Source of the DNA: Myxococcota bacterium
GTDB taxonomy: Bacteria > Myxococcota_A > Polyangia > HGW-17 > JAJRWW01
Length of the DNA: 18,426 nucleotides
Direction: 5' to 3'
Assembly: GCA_024276595.1 (NCBI GenBank)
Contig: JAJRWW010000433.1
Coordinates: 1-18,426 of the forward strand
The position numbers and the translations under genes were made by a program. Below are positions 7,753-14,621 of this stretch, piece by piece; within the stretch, counting starts at the first letter, position 1, and the number at the start of each line of letters is the position of its first letter. The notes under the pieces were generated by a model. It was given only the letters and a program-made list of their open reading frames with translations, had not been told where the DNA came from and did not search any database.

Positions 7753-9045
7753 ATGACGGAACAAAAAGCGCGGCGGGTGGTGATCAGCGGCATGTCGATA
7801 AACGTGCCCATCGGCGACGACCTGGACACCTACTACGAGAACCTCATCGCCGGCAGGTCGGCCATCACCCGGTGGAAGTTCCTGGACACCAGCGGCATCT
7901 ACTCCAAGGTGGGCGGTGACCTGTCCGACTACGACATCAAGGGGAAGCTAGCGTCCACTCTGGAGCGGATGCCGGAGCGCCTGCGCAAGCCCACCAACAA
8001 GCTGGTGCGAAAGGCGCCCTTCTCCACGAAGCTGACGATCCTGGCGGCGGCCGACGCCTGGTTCGACGCGAAGCTGGACACCTCGGACATCGCCCCCGAA
8101 CGGATCGGGGTCATCGTGGGTGGGCACAACCTGGGCAACAACCTCGTGTACTCGAACAACGTCCAGTTCCAGGAGGAGCCCGAGTACATCGACTCCATGC
8201 TGGCGCTCATCGGTCTGGACACGGACCAGGCGGCGTCTGTGGGGGAGGCGCTTGGCCTCCGGGGGCCGGTCTACACCATGGGTGGCGCCTGCGCCAGCGC
8301 CAACGTGGCCATGCGAAACGCAATGGACGAGATCCGCTACCACGACGAGGACGTGATGCTGGTGGCGGGGGCGGTGCTGGACTTCTCGCCGGTGGACCTG
8401 CAGGCGATGGCCATCATGGGCGCCATCAGCTACCAGAGCTTCAACGACCGGCCCGAGGCTGCCAGCCGCCCCTACGACAGCCGACGGGAGGGCTTCATCC
8501 CCTCCCACGGGGCCGCTGTGCTGGTGGTGGAGGAGCTGGAGCACGCCAGGCGACGTGGAGCCCACATCTACGCCGAGCTCCTGGGTGTGGCCACCGCCTC
8601 GGACGGATCCCATCTGCCGGCCCCTTCGGTGGAGGGGCAGGTGCGCACCATGCGACGGCTGCTGGAGAAGACGGGCGTGGCCCCCGAGGAGGTGGACTAC
8701 ATCAACGCCCACGCCACGTCCACGCCCGTGGGGGATGTGAGCGAGGTCAAGTCCATCAAGGAGCTGTTTGGAAAGCACGCCTACGAGCTGAAGGTCAACG
8801 CGACCAAGTCCATGCTCGGGCACACCTGCTGGTCCGCTCCCGCCACCGAGACGGTGGGCGCCATCTTGCAGATGAACCGCGGAACCCTGCACCCCACAAT
8901 AAACGTGGACGACATCGACCCCGATGTGGACATCGACGTCTGCGCCAACCGCGCCGTGGAGCACGAGGTGAACATCATGATGAAGAACTCCTTCGGCTTC
9001 GGCGGCATCAACTGCTGTGCCCTCTATCGCAGGTACAACGGCTAG
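7753..9045 (+). CDS. FabF-like beta-ketoacyl-ACP synthase (elongating ketosynthase)
   Basis: This 430-residue thiolase-fold condensing enzyme joins an acyl thioester with malonyl-ACP. The opening RRVVISGMSINVPIG and the body match FabF/type II ketosynthases. The catalytic set is intact: Cys180 in GGACASANVA, His320 in INAHATSTPVGD, Lys352 in TKSMLGH and His357 in the same motif. The C-terminal KNSFGFGGINC loop is also present. Because Cys180 is Cys and not Ser, this is a genuine condensing enzyme rather than the decarboxylating KS found in beta-branching cassettes. AGAGGCGAC a few bases before the ATG is a plausible ribosome binding site. It is the only ketosynthase in the operon, so it presumably carries out every elongation round. 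Confidence 0.93.
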   Translation: MTEQKARRVVISGMSINVPIGDDLDTYYENLIAGRSAITRWKFLDTSGIYSKVGGDLSDYDIKGKLASTLERMPERLRKPTNKLVRKAPFSTKLTILAAADAWFDAKLDTSDIAPERIGVIVGGHNLGNNLVYSNNVQFQEEPEYIDSMLALIGLDTDQAASVGEALGLRGPVYTMGGACASANVAMRNAMDEIRYHDEDVMLVAGAVLDFSPVDLQAMAIMGAISYQSFNDRPEAASRPYDSRREGFIPSHGAAVLVVEELEHARRRGAHIYAELLGVATASDGSHLPAPSVEGQVRTMRRLLEKTGVAPEEVDYINAHATSTPVGDVSEVKSIKELFGKHAYELKVNATKSMLGHTCWSAPATETVGAILQMNRGTLHPTINVDDIDPDVDIDVCANRAVEHEVNIMMKNSFGFGGINCCALYRRYNG

Positions 9046-9054
9046 GAGCGAGAG

Positions 9055-9795
9055 ATGATTTTTCTTGTCACCGGAGGCTCGCGGGGCATCGGAGCCGAGA
9101 TCGTTCGCCAGGCGGTCAGGGAGGGCAACCACGTGGCCTTCACCTACCTGGGCAGCTCGGACAAGGCTCAGGCAGTGGTGAAGGAGTGCGCCGACATCAA
9201 CGCCAAGGTGCGCTGTGAGGCCTACCGCATGGACGTGCGGGACTCTGCCGAGGTGGAGAGGGTTGGCGAGCAGATAATCGACGACCTGGGCGACCCCGAG
9301 GTGGTGGTCAACAACGCGGCCATCAACCGCGACAACCTGGCGGTGTCCATGTCCGACGAGGAGTGGCACGACGTGCTGGCCACGAACCTGCACGGCCCCT
9401 TCTACGTGTGCCGCTTTTTCCTCACGGGGATGCTGGTGAACCGCTTCGGGCGGATCATCAACATCTCCTCGGTCAGCGCCGGGGGGGCCTCTGGGCAGTC
9501 TAACTACGCCGCCGCCAAGGGGGGCGTGGAGGGGCTCACCAAGTCCCTCGCCAAGGAGTATGGCCCCAAGGGCATCACCGCCAACCTGGTGATCCCGGGC
9601 TTCTTCGACACCGAGATGACCAGGGAGCACATGACCGACAAGTTCCGGGAGTTCTGGGCGGCCTACTGCCCCATCCGCCGCATCGGGGACGTGTCCGAGA
9701 TAGCCGGGGTGGTCACCTTCCTGGCCTCTGAGAAGGCGAGCTACATCAACGGCGCCATGATCTCGGTCACCGGCGGCCTGGACCACGCTGCCTGA
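9055..9795 (+). CDS. FabG-like 3-oxoacyl-ACP reductase
   Basis: A 246-residue SDR that would reduce 3-ketoacyl-ACP to 3-hydroxyacyl-ACP with NADPH. The nucleotide-binding motif TGGSRGIG is at residues 6-13, followed by NNAA. The catalytic residues are Ser138, Tyr151 and Lys155 (SSVSAGGASGQSNYAAAK), the same numbering as E. coli FabG. The C-terminal YINGAMISVTGGL is typical of the family. The start follows the ketosynthase stop by 9 bp, with GGAGCGAGAG as ribosome binding site. In this operon it supplies the ordinary ketoreduction step before the FabZ-like dehydratase. Confidence 0.92.
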   Translation: MIFLVTGGSRGIGAEIVRQAVREGNHVAFTYLGSSDKAQAVVKECADINAKVRCEAYRMDVRDSAEVERVGEQIIDDLGDPEVVVNNAAINRDNLAVSMSDEEWHDVLATNLHGPFYVCRFFLTGMLVNRFGRIINISSVSAGGASGQSNYAAAKGGVEGLTKSLAKEYGPKGITANLVIPGFFDTEMTREHMTDKFREFWAAYCPIRRIGDVSEIAGVVTFLASEKASYINGAMISVTGGLDHAA

Positions 9796-9804
9796 GGAGG
9801 GATC

Positions 9805-11052
9805 ATGCCAGAGACAGGCTCTCCCCTCTGCGGGGTCGGTATCGAGAAGATCTGGGCCTACCCGTGCACCCTCTCGGTGGATCTCCTGGCCCTGGCGGAG
9901 GTGCGCGGCCGCCCGCCCCAGGAGCTCAGAGACGACCTGCTGGTGCTCTCGCGCTCCATCAACCCCCTGTGGGAGGACCCGGTCACCATGGCCGTGAACG
10001 CCGCCAGGCCCATGCTCACCGAGGAGGACAGGCGGGACATCGAGCTGGTGGTGGTGGGCACGGAGAGCTCCGTGGACCAGTCCAAGGCCATGTCCACCTA
10101 CCTGCACCGCTTCCTGGAGCTGGGGCCCAACTGTCGCAACTACGAGTCCAAGCACGCCTGCTACAGCGGCACCGTGGCCGTGATGATGGCCGCCCACTGG
10201 GTTGCATCCGGGGCGGCGCCGGGCAAGAAGGCGCTGGTTGTCTGCAGCGACCAGAGCCGGGAGAGCCTCGACGAGCACTACGAGTACGTCATGGGCGCTG
10301 GCGCGGTGGCCATGCTCATCAGCGACAACCCCAGGGTGCTGCGTTTCGCGGATCTGCGCACCCACGGCTACTTCACCTGTGACGCCCTGGACACCTTCCG
10401 ACCCACCAGCCGGGTGGAGACCGGCAACAACGAGATCAGCCTCTACTCCTACCTGGACGCCCTTGAGAGCGCCTACGCCCATTTCCAGTCCAAGGCGGGA
10501 GGGGTGGACTTCGACGAGTACTTCAAGTGGCACATCTACCACGTGCCCTTTGGGGGCATGGCCTTCCAGGCTCACCGCACCGCGCTGCGCTACTGCAAGC
10601 GCATGAAAAAGAGCGAGGCCATGGCGCATTTCGAGCGCAAGGTCCGGCCGTCGCTGCTTTACAACATGTACATGGGCGGCACCTACGCGGCGTCCACCTT
10701 CCTGGCCCTCATGGGCCTGGTGGACTCCGAGGACGTGCGGCCCGGAGACCGTGTCTCCATGTTCTCCTACGGCTCCGGCTCGGGCGGGGAGCTCTACCCG
10801 GCGGTGATCGGCCCGGACGCCAAGGAGCTCATCGGCGCGGTGAAGCTCAGGGAGCAGATCGAGAGCCGACGCACCCTGGCCCTGGAGGAGTACGAGTGGC
10901 TGGAGCGGGAGCGGCACCGGCTCATCGACGTCGGCGACCACAGGCCGGACACGTCGTGGCTGGGGGACCTCTACCAGGAGCGCTACCAGTCCAGCGGGCT
11001 GCTCGTCTATCGGGGCGTGTCGGACTATTGCCGGGAGTACGGCTTTAGCTGA
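9805..11052 (+). CDS. HMG-CoA synthase-like beta-branching enzyme (PksG/CurD-type HMGS)
   Basis: HMGS enzymes of polyketide pathways add the acetyl carbanion from acetyl-ACP to a beta-ketoacyl-ACP, giving an HMG-like branched intermediate. The 415-residue protein has the family's catalytic triad: Glu87 in GTESSVDQSKA, Cys119 in ESKHACYSGTVA and His246 in YHVPFGGMAFQAH. The segment YMGGTYAAST and the late SYGSGSGGELY match the family. GAGGAGG just before the ATG is a strong ribosome binding site. The stop overlaps the next start as TGATG. A primary-metabolism HMG-CoA synthase (mevalonate or alternative isovaleryl-CoA route) is possible on sequence alone. The adjacent ECH1/ECH2 pair, ACP and ketosynthase favour beta-branching. 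Confidence 0.9.
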   Translation: MPETGSPLCGVGIEKIWAYPCTLSVDLLALAEVRGRPPQELRDDLLVLSRSINPLWEDPVTMAVNAARPMLTEEDRRDIELVVVGTESSVDQSKAMSTYLHRFLELGPNCRNYESKHACYSGTVAVMMAAHWVASGAAPGKKALVVCSDQSRESLDEHYEYVMGAGAVAMLISDNPRVLRFADLRTHGYFTCDALDTFRPTSRVETGNNEISLYSYLDALESAYAHFQSKAGGVDFDEYFKWHIYHVPFGGMAFQAHRTALRYCKRMKKSEAMAHFERKVRPSLLYNMYMGGTYAASTFLALMGLVDSEDVRPGDRVSMFSYGSGSGGELYPAVIGPDAKELIGAVKLREQIESRRTLALEEYEWLERERHRLIDVGDHRPDTSWLGDLYQERYQSSGLLVYRGVSDYCREYGFS

Positions 11053-11849
11053 TGCGGTTTGAGTGTGACAGGAGCGGTGGGCCGGTTTGGCGGGTCCGGA
11101 TCCAGCCTGGAGAGGCCCGGCAGGCGGTCATCGACCGCGACGGGGTCATCCTCCTGGCCGGCCTGCTGGACGACGCCGAGCGCTCGGATGCTTGTCGGGT
11201 CCTGGTGCTGGAGGGTCAGGAGGGCTCCTTCTGCCAGGGCATGGACCTCTCCTACCTCGTGGCGCATCCGGAGGTGGATGTCTCCGGGGAGATCCAGGAG
11301 CTCGCCCTGTGCCTGGACAGGATCCGGAGGCTTCCGCAGGTGGTCATCGCCGCGGTGGATGGCTCGGTCACTGGCGGGGGCGTTGGCCTCGCCGCGGCGG
11401 CGGACCTGGTGGTCGCCACCGCCCGGTCCACCTTCGGCCTCCCAGAGGTGGTGCTCGGGCTGCTGCCGGCCATTGTCATGCCGGTGCTCCTGGAGCGCAT
11501 GACCTGCCAGCAGGCGAGGCTCCTGGCGCTCTCCGGCGGGGTGGACGCATCCAGGGCCGAGGCCATGGGGCTGGTGGACCACCTGGTGGAGGAGCCCCGG
11601 CGGCTGGAGCGCAAGGTGCGCGCGCTCATCAAGCACGCCCTTCGCTGCAACCCCGAGGCCGTTTCGGGCCTGAAGGACCTGCTGGTGCGGCTGGGGCCCC
11701 TGTCCAGGAGAGAGGGGCTGGAGATGGGTGCCTCGGTGACCGCTCGGCTGGTCTCCAATCCAGGCAAGATGGTGCAGATCTCCCGGTTTCTCCAGGGAGA
11801 GCCCCTGGAGTGGTTTGCCCGCTACAGACCCCCGGAGAGGAAGAGCTGA
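11052..11849 (+). CDS. Enoyl-CoA hydratase family, ECH1-type (PksH/CurE-like dehydratase)
   Basis: This 265-residue crotonase-fold protein is expected to dehydrate the HMG-type intermediate made by the preceding HMGS, giving a 3-methylglutaconyl-ACP-type product. The two oxyanion-hole segments are visible: SFCQGMDLSYL (Cys61-Gly63 region) and VDGSVTGGGVGLAAAADLV (Gly108-Gly110 region). FCxGMD is characteristic of polyketide ECH1 proteins. The N-terminal about 45 residues are shorter and more divergent than in primary-metabolism hydratases. It is coupled on both sides by 1-bp TGATG overlaps. The ECH1 role rests on motif resemblance plus gene order (HMGS-ECH1-ECH2, as in pksG-H-I). Confidence 0.85.
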   Translation: MRFECDRSGGPVWRVRIQPGEARQAVIDRDGVILLAGLLDDAERSDACRVLVLEGQEGSFCQGMDLSYLVAHPEVDVSGEIQELALCLDRIRRLPQVVIAAVDGSVTGGGVGLAAAADLVVATARSTFGLPEVVLGLLPAIVMPVLLERMTCQQARLLALSGGVDASRAEAMGLVDHLVEEPRRLERKVRALIKHALRCNPEAVSGLKDLLVRLGPLSRREGLEMGASVTARLVSNPGKMVQISRFLQGEPLEWFARYRPPERKS

Positions 11850-12622
11850 TGACCGAGCTGGTGCGTGTGACATCCGAGGAGGAGGGCATCGCCGTCATCA
11901 CCATGGCGGACGAGGCCAACCGCAACGCCTTTACCGCGCCCTTCGTGGACCAGCTCCTGGGCAGCCTCGAGGAGGCGGCGGGCGACAGGGATCACAGGGT
12001 GATTCTCCTCCAGGGCCTGCCCGACGTGTGGTGCGCGGGGGCCCACCAGGACCTGCTCCTGGAGCTGGCCGAGGGGGACCTGGACGCCGGGGACATCCTG
12101 CTCTCCAAGGTGCTCTTGGACGTGCCCATTCCTGTCATCGCTGCCATGGAGGGGCACGCGGTGGGCGGTGGGCTCGCCCTGGCCCTCTGCTGCGACGTGA
12201 TGATCATGGCCCGGGAGAGCAGGTACGGGTGCAGCTTCATGAACATGGGCTTTACCCCTGGCATGGGAATCACCAGGTTGCTCGGCGAGGCTGTGGGCGA
12301 GTACATCGCCCGGGAGATGATGTTTGGCGGGCAGATGTTTCGAGGCTCCCACTTCGAGTCCTGGTCCGGGGTGAACTACGTGCTGCGCAAGGAGAAGGTG
12401 GCCTGGAAGGCCCTGCAGCTCGCGCGGCGCATCGCCGAGAAGCCCCGCTTCGCACTGGAGCTCCTCAAGGGGGATCTCTCCATAAGGCGTCGCCAGCTCT
12501 TCGAGGAGACCCGCACCCGGGAGGCGGCGATGCACCGGATCTGCTTCGGCCGACCAGAGACGGCGGAGCGCATCCGCGTAAGCTACACCAGGCCCACCCG
12601 AGAGGTCGCAGATGACTCGTGA
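11849..12622 (+). CDS. Enoyl-CoA hydratase family, ECH2-type (PksI/CurF-like decarboxylase)
   Basis: This 257-residue crotonase-fold protein is expected to decarboxylate the glutaconyl-type intermediate, leaving a beta-methyl enoyl chain. Motifs are DVWCAGAHQDLLLEL (residues about 59-73), similar to the FCAGxxxxxLLE pattern of polyketide ECH2 proteins; EGHAVGGGLALALCCD (residues 101-116); and FMNMGFTPGMGITRLLGE, closely resembling PksI/TaY-type sequences. The frame is open far upstream, but the ATG at 11849 is chosen because it overlaps the ECH1 stop (TGATG), gives the standard crotonase N-terminus with an early VITMADEANRNAF strand, and makes a family-length protein. The 3' end overlaps the next gene by 11 bp. 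Confidence 0.87.
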   Translation: MTELVRVTSEEEGIAVITMADEANRNAFTAPFVDQLLGSLEEAAGDRDHRVILLQGLPDVWCAGAHQDLLLELAEGDLDAGDILLSKVLLDVPIPVIAAMEGHAVGGGLALALCCDVMIMARESRYGCSFMNMGFTPGMGITRLLGEAVGEYIAREMMFGGQMFRGSHFESWSGVNYVLRKEKVAWKALQLARRIAEKPRFALELLKGDLSIRRRQLFEETRTREAAMHRICFGRPETAERIRVSYTRPTREVADDS

Positions 12623-13415
12623 TTACAAGGACAAGGCCGTCATTGTTACCGGGGGCACAAAGGGCATCGGCCTCGCCACCGGGCTGGCCTTCGGCCGGCA
12701 GGGAGCCCATGTGTACCTGACCCATGCCTGGGCGTCGGCGGATGAGGACGAGGTGCGCGCCAGCTTTGCCGCCGCCGGAGCGCCAGAGCCGGCCATCGTG
12801 GAGGCCGACGCCTCCCGGGACGACGACACGGAGAGGCTCCTGGAGGAGGTCGCGAAGGACCACGACGGGGTCGAGATGTTGCTCTCCAACGTCTGCGTGG
12901 TTCAGATTACAAGGGGCTTCGAGGGGCTCTCCCAGCGCGCCATCAACAAGTCCCTGGAGTACTCCGCCTGGCCCATGGTTGCCTATCTGCAGCGCATCAA
13001 GAGGCGCTTCGGCCGCTACCCCCGCTACACCGTGGGCACCTCCAGCGACGGCCCGGACCACTACTACCAGGGCTATGAGCTGGTTGCCATCTCCAAGGCG
13101 GTGATGGAGGTGTTCGCCCGGTACCTGGTGCGCCACCTGGCCCCTGAGGGAGCCTTCATCAACATCGTTCGCACCCGCAACGTCCTCACGGAGTCGGCGC
13201 TGGCCGTGCACGGAGAGGCCTACCCGGACTTCGTGCGGAAGATCGGCGGGGAGAGCCACTTCATCACCTGCGAGCAGGTGGCCGACGCGGTGCTGGCCAT
13301 GTGCAGCGGCTTGCTGGACGCCCTCAACGGGCAGGTCGTCAACGTGGACAAGGGCGGCCCCTTCTCGGACAACCTCATGCGCATGTATCGGCAGCGCGAG
13401 GAGCTTGGGCTTTGA
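12612..13415 (+). CDS. FabL-like enoyl-ACP reductase (SDR), copy 1
   Basis: A 267-residue SDR. The cofactor motif is TGGTKGIGLATG near residue 14, and SNVCV replaces the usual NNAG. The active-site region reads SSDGPDHYYQGYELVAISK, giving Tyr155-x6-Lys162. This is the enoyl-reductase spacing (FabI/FabL) rather than the Tyr-x3-Lys of ketoreductases, and the whole segment aligns without gaps with the Bacillus FabL pattern S-S-x-G-(x3)-Y-(x3)-Y-(x2)-V-x-V-S-K. The predicted reaction is reduction of the 2-enoyl (possibly 3-methyl-enoyl) ACP intermediate. It overlaps the ECH2 gene by 11 bp, so it is translationally coupled. It is closely related to the next gene. The family call is good; the substrate is inferred. 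Confidence 0.8.
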   Translation: MTRDYKDKAVIVTGGTKGIGLATGLAFGRQGAHVYLTHAWASADEDEVRASFAAAGAPEPAIVEADASRDDDTERLLEEVAKDHDGVEMLLSNVCVVQITRGFEGLSQRAINKSLEYSAWPMVAYLQRIKRRFGRYPRYTVGTSSDGPDHYYQGYELVAISKAVMEVFARYLVRHLAPEGAFINIVRTRNVLTESALAVHGEAYPDFVRKIGGESHFITCEQVADAVLAMCSGLLDALNGQVVNVDKGGPFSDNLMRMYRQREELGL

Positions 13416-13420
13416 CTCAG

Positions 13421-14227
13421 ATGATCCCCAACGACTTCACGGACAAGGCGGTGCTCGTGACCGGCGGCACCAAGGGCATCGGCCTCGCCACCGGCCTAGC
13501 CTTCGGGCGTCTCGGAGCCAGGGTTCACCTGACCCACAAGTGGGGCTACGTGGACGAGGATGATGTCCGCGCCCGCTTCGCGGAGGCGGGGGCGCCAGAG
13601 CCAGCAATCCACGAGGCGGACGCGGCCGACAAGGGGGACACCAGGGCCCTGGTAGAGGCCATCCATGTGCAGCACGAGCGCCTGGAGGTGTTTGTTTCGA
13701 ACGTGGCCTTTGCCCAGGTGACCGGTGCGCTGGAGGACTACAAGAAGCGCTCGCTGCTCACGAGCATCGGCTACACCGCCTGGCCCTTCGTGGGGTACCT
13801 CCAGCAGATCAAGGAGACCTTTGGAGTCTTTCCGCGATACGCCGTGGGCCTCTCCTCGGACGGGGTGGAGAGCTACTACCCGGGCTATGACTTCGTGGCC
13901 GTGTCCAAGAAGATCATGGAGGTGCTCTGCCGGTATATCAACGAGCACCTCTGGGAGGAGGACATCCGCCTGAACGTGGTGCGCTCACGTCCGGTGGCCA
14001 CCGACTCCCTGGACGCCACCTTTGGACCCGATTTCGCACCCTTTCTGAGAAAATATGGGGGAGAGCGCTACCTGATCCAGCCCAAGGAGGTCGCAGACGC
14101 AGTGGTGGCTCTCTGCAGCGGGCTCATGGACGCGGTGTCTGGCCAGGAGCTGCTGCTAGACAGGGGGGTGTGCTTCGAAAACAACCTGATGCGGCTGTTC
14201 GAAAAACGTCAAGAGTTTGGTTTGTAA
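13421..14227 (+). CDS. FabL-like enoyl-ACP reductase (SDR), copy 2
   Basis: A 268-residue paralogue of the preceding gene, sharing TGGTKGIGLATGLAFGR, the SSDGxxxYYxGYxxVAxSK active site and the C-terminal FxxNLMRxxxxRxExGL tail. Tyr156-x6-Lys163 has enoyl-reductase spacing. ATG 13421 gives an N-terminus like copy 1. TTG 13412 is a credible alternative: it overlaps the previous stop as TTGA and sits 8 bases after a GAGGAG sequence, while ATG 13421 is 17 bases from it. The pair arose by tandem duplication. One copy may serve normal chains and the other the beta-methyl branch, or they may form a heteromer; the sequence does not decide. It is the last gene before a 69-bp gap. Confidence 0.8.
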   Translation: MIPNDFTDKAVLVTGGTKGIGLATGLAFGRLGARVHLTHKWGYVDEDDVRARFAEAGAPEPAIHEADAADKGDTRALVEAIHVQHERLEVFVSNVAFAQVTGALEDYKKRSLLTSIGYTAWPFVGYLQQIKETFGVFPRYAVGLSSDGVESYYPGYDFVAVSKKIMEVLCRYINEHLWEEDIRLNVVRSRPVATDSLDATFGPDFAPFLRKYGGERYLIQPKEVADAVVALCSGLMDAVSGQELLLDRGVCFENNLMRLFEKRQEFGL

Positions 14228-14237
14228 TCGTGCGCGA

Positions 14238-14252
14238 CATCTTGTAAAGATG
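14238..14252 (+). other. Small hairpin in the gap before the ACP gene
   Basis: CATCTT (14238-14243), GTA, AAGATG (14247-14252) form a perfect 6-bp stem with a 3-nt loop in the 69-bp gap between the second FabL-like gene and the ACP gene. No T-tract follows, so it is not a convincing terminator. It might be an mRNA processing or stability element that sets ACP level separately. It could also be chance. Confidence 0.25.
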
Positions 14253-14296
14253 CACTCTGCACCTGCTGCGAGAAGTAGCGTGAGGAGGAACCTCAG

Positions 14297-14566
14297 ATGC
14301 CTGTTCCAACAAAAGAAGAGATAATCGAGATCGTCAAAGAGCACCTCATGGACAACCTGGAGGACATGGACGAGGCCGAGTTCGACCCGGACAAGTCCAT
14401 GAAGGACATGGGCGCCAACAGTCTCGACATTGTCGAGGTGGTCTCCTGCACCATGCGGGACCTGAAGGTCAAGGTGCCCCGCGCCGAGCTGTCCAAGCTG
14501 GAGAACGTCACCCAGCTCGTGGACCTGCTCCACGCCACGGCCCTTCAGAAAGAAGAGGCCGCCTAG
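14297..14566 (+). CDS. Acyl carrier protein (discrete, operon-specific)
   Basis: An 89-residue acidic helical protein with the phosphopantetheine site GANSLDIVE, Ser42 being the attachment residue. It carries the growing chain and/or the malonyl and acetyl groups used by the surrounding enzymes, and should be activated by the AcpS-like protein at the operon start. The site has Asn-Ser-Leu rather than the Asp-Ser-Leu of housekeeping ACP, consistent with a specialised carrier. There is no Trp in the residues after Ser42, a feature associated with acceptor ACPs of beta-branching modules. A very strong ribosome binding site, GAGGAGG, lies 8-9 bases before the ATG, suggesting high expression. Confidence 0.94.
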   Translation: MPVPTKEEIIEIVKEHLMDNLEDMDEAEFDPDKSMKDMGANSLDIVEVVSCTMRDLKVKVPRAELSKLENVTQLVDLLHATALQKEEAA

Positions 14567-14621
14567 ACGGCTCGCGGGTCCGGCGTGACGCCCGAGCGTT
14601 CGCCACCCGGAGGGAGGGGCG

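Noticed and set aside
7948..10941. 997-codon open frame on the minus strand across the KS, KR and HMGS genes
   Set aside because: It is antisense to three well-supported genes, its translation is His/Val/Gly/Leu-rich low-complexity sequence, and it has no recognisable motifs. This is the expected shadow of GC-rich third positions.
11087..11848. In-frame upstream extension of the ECH2 gene
   Set aside because: It lies over the ECH1 gene, reads as Gly/Arg/Pro-rich sequence, and the crotonase fold begins at the ATG at 11849.
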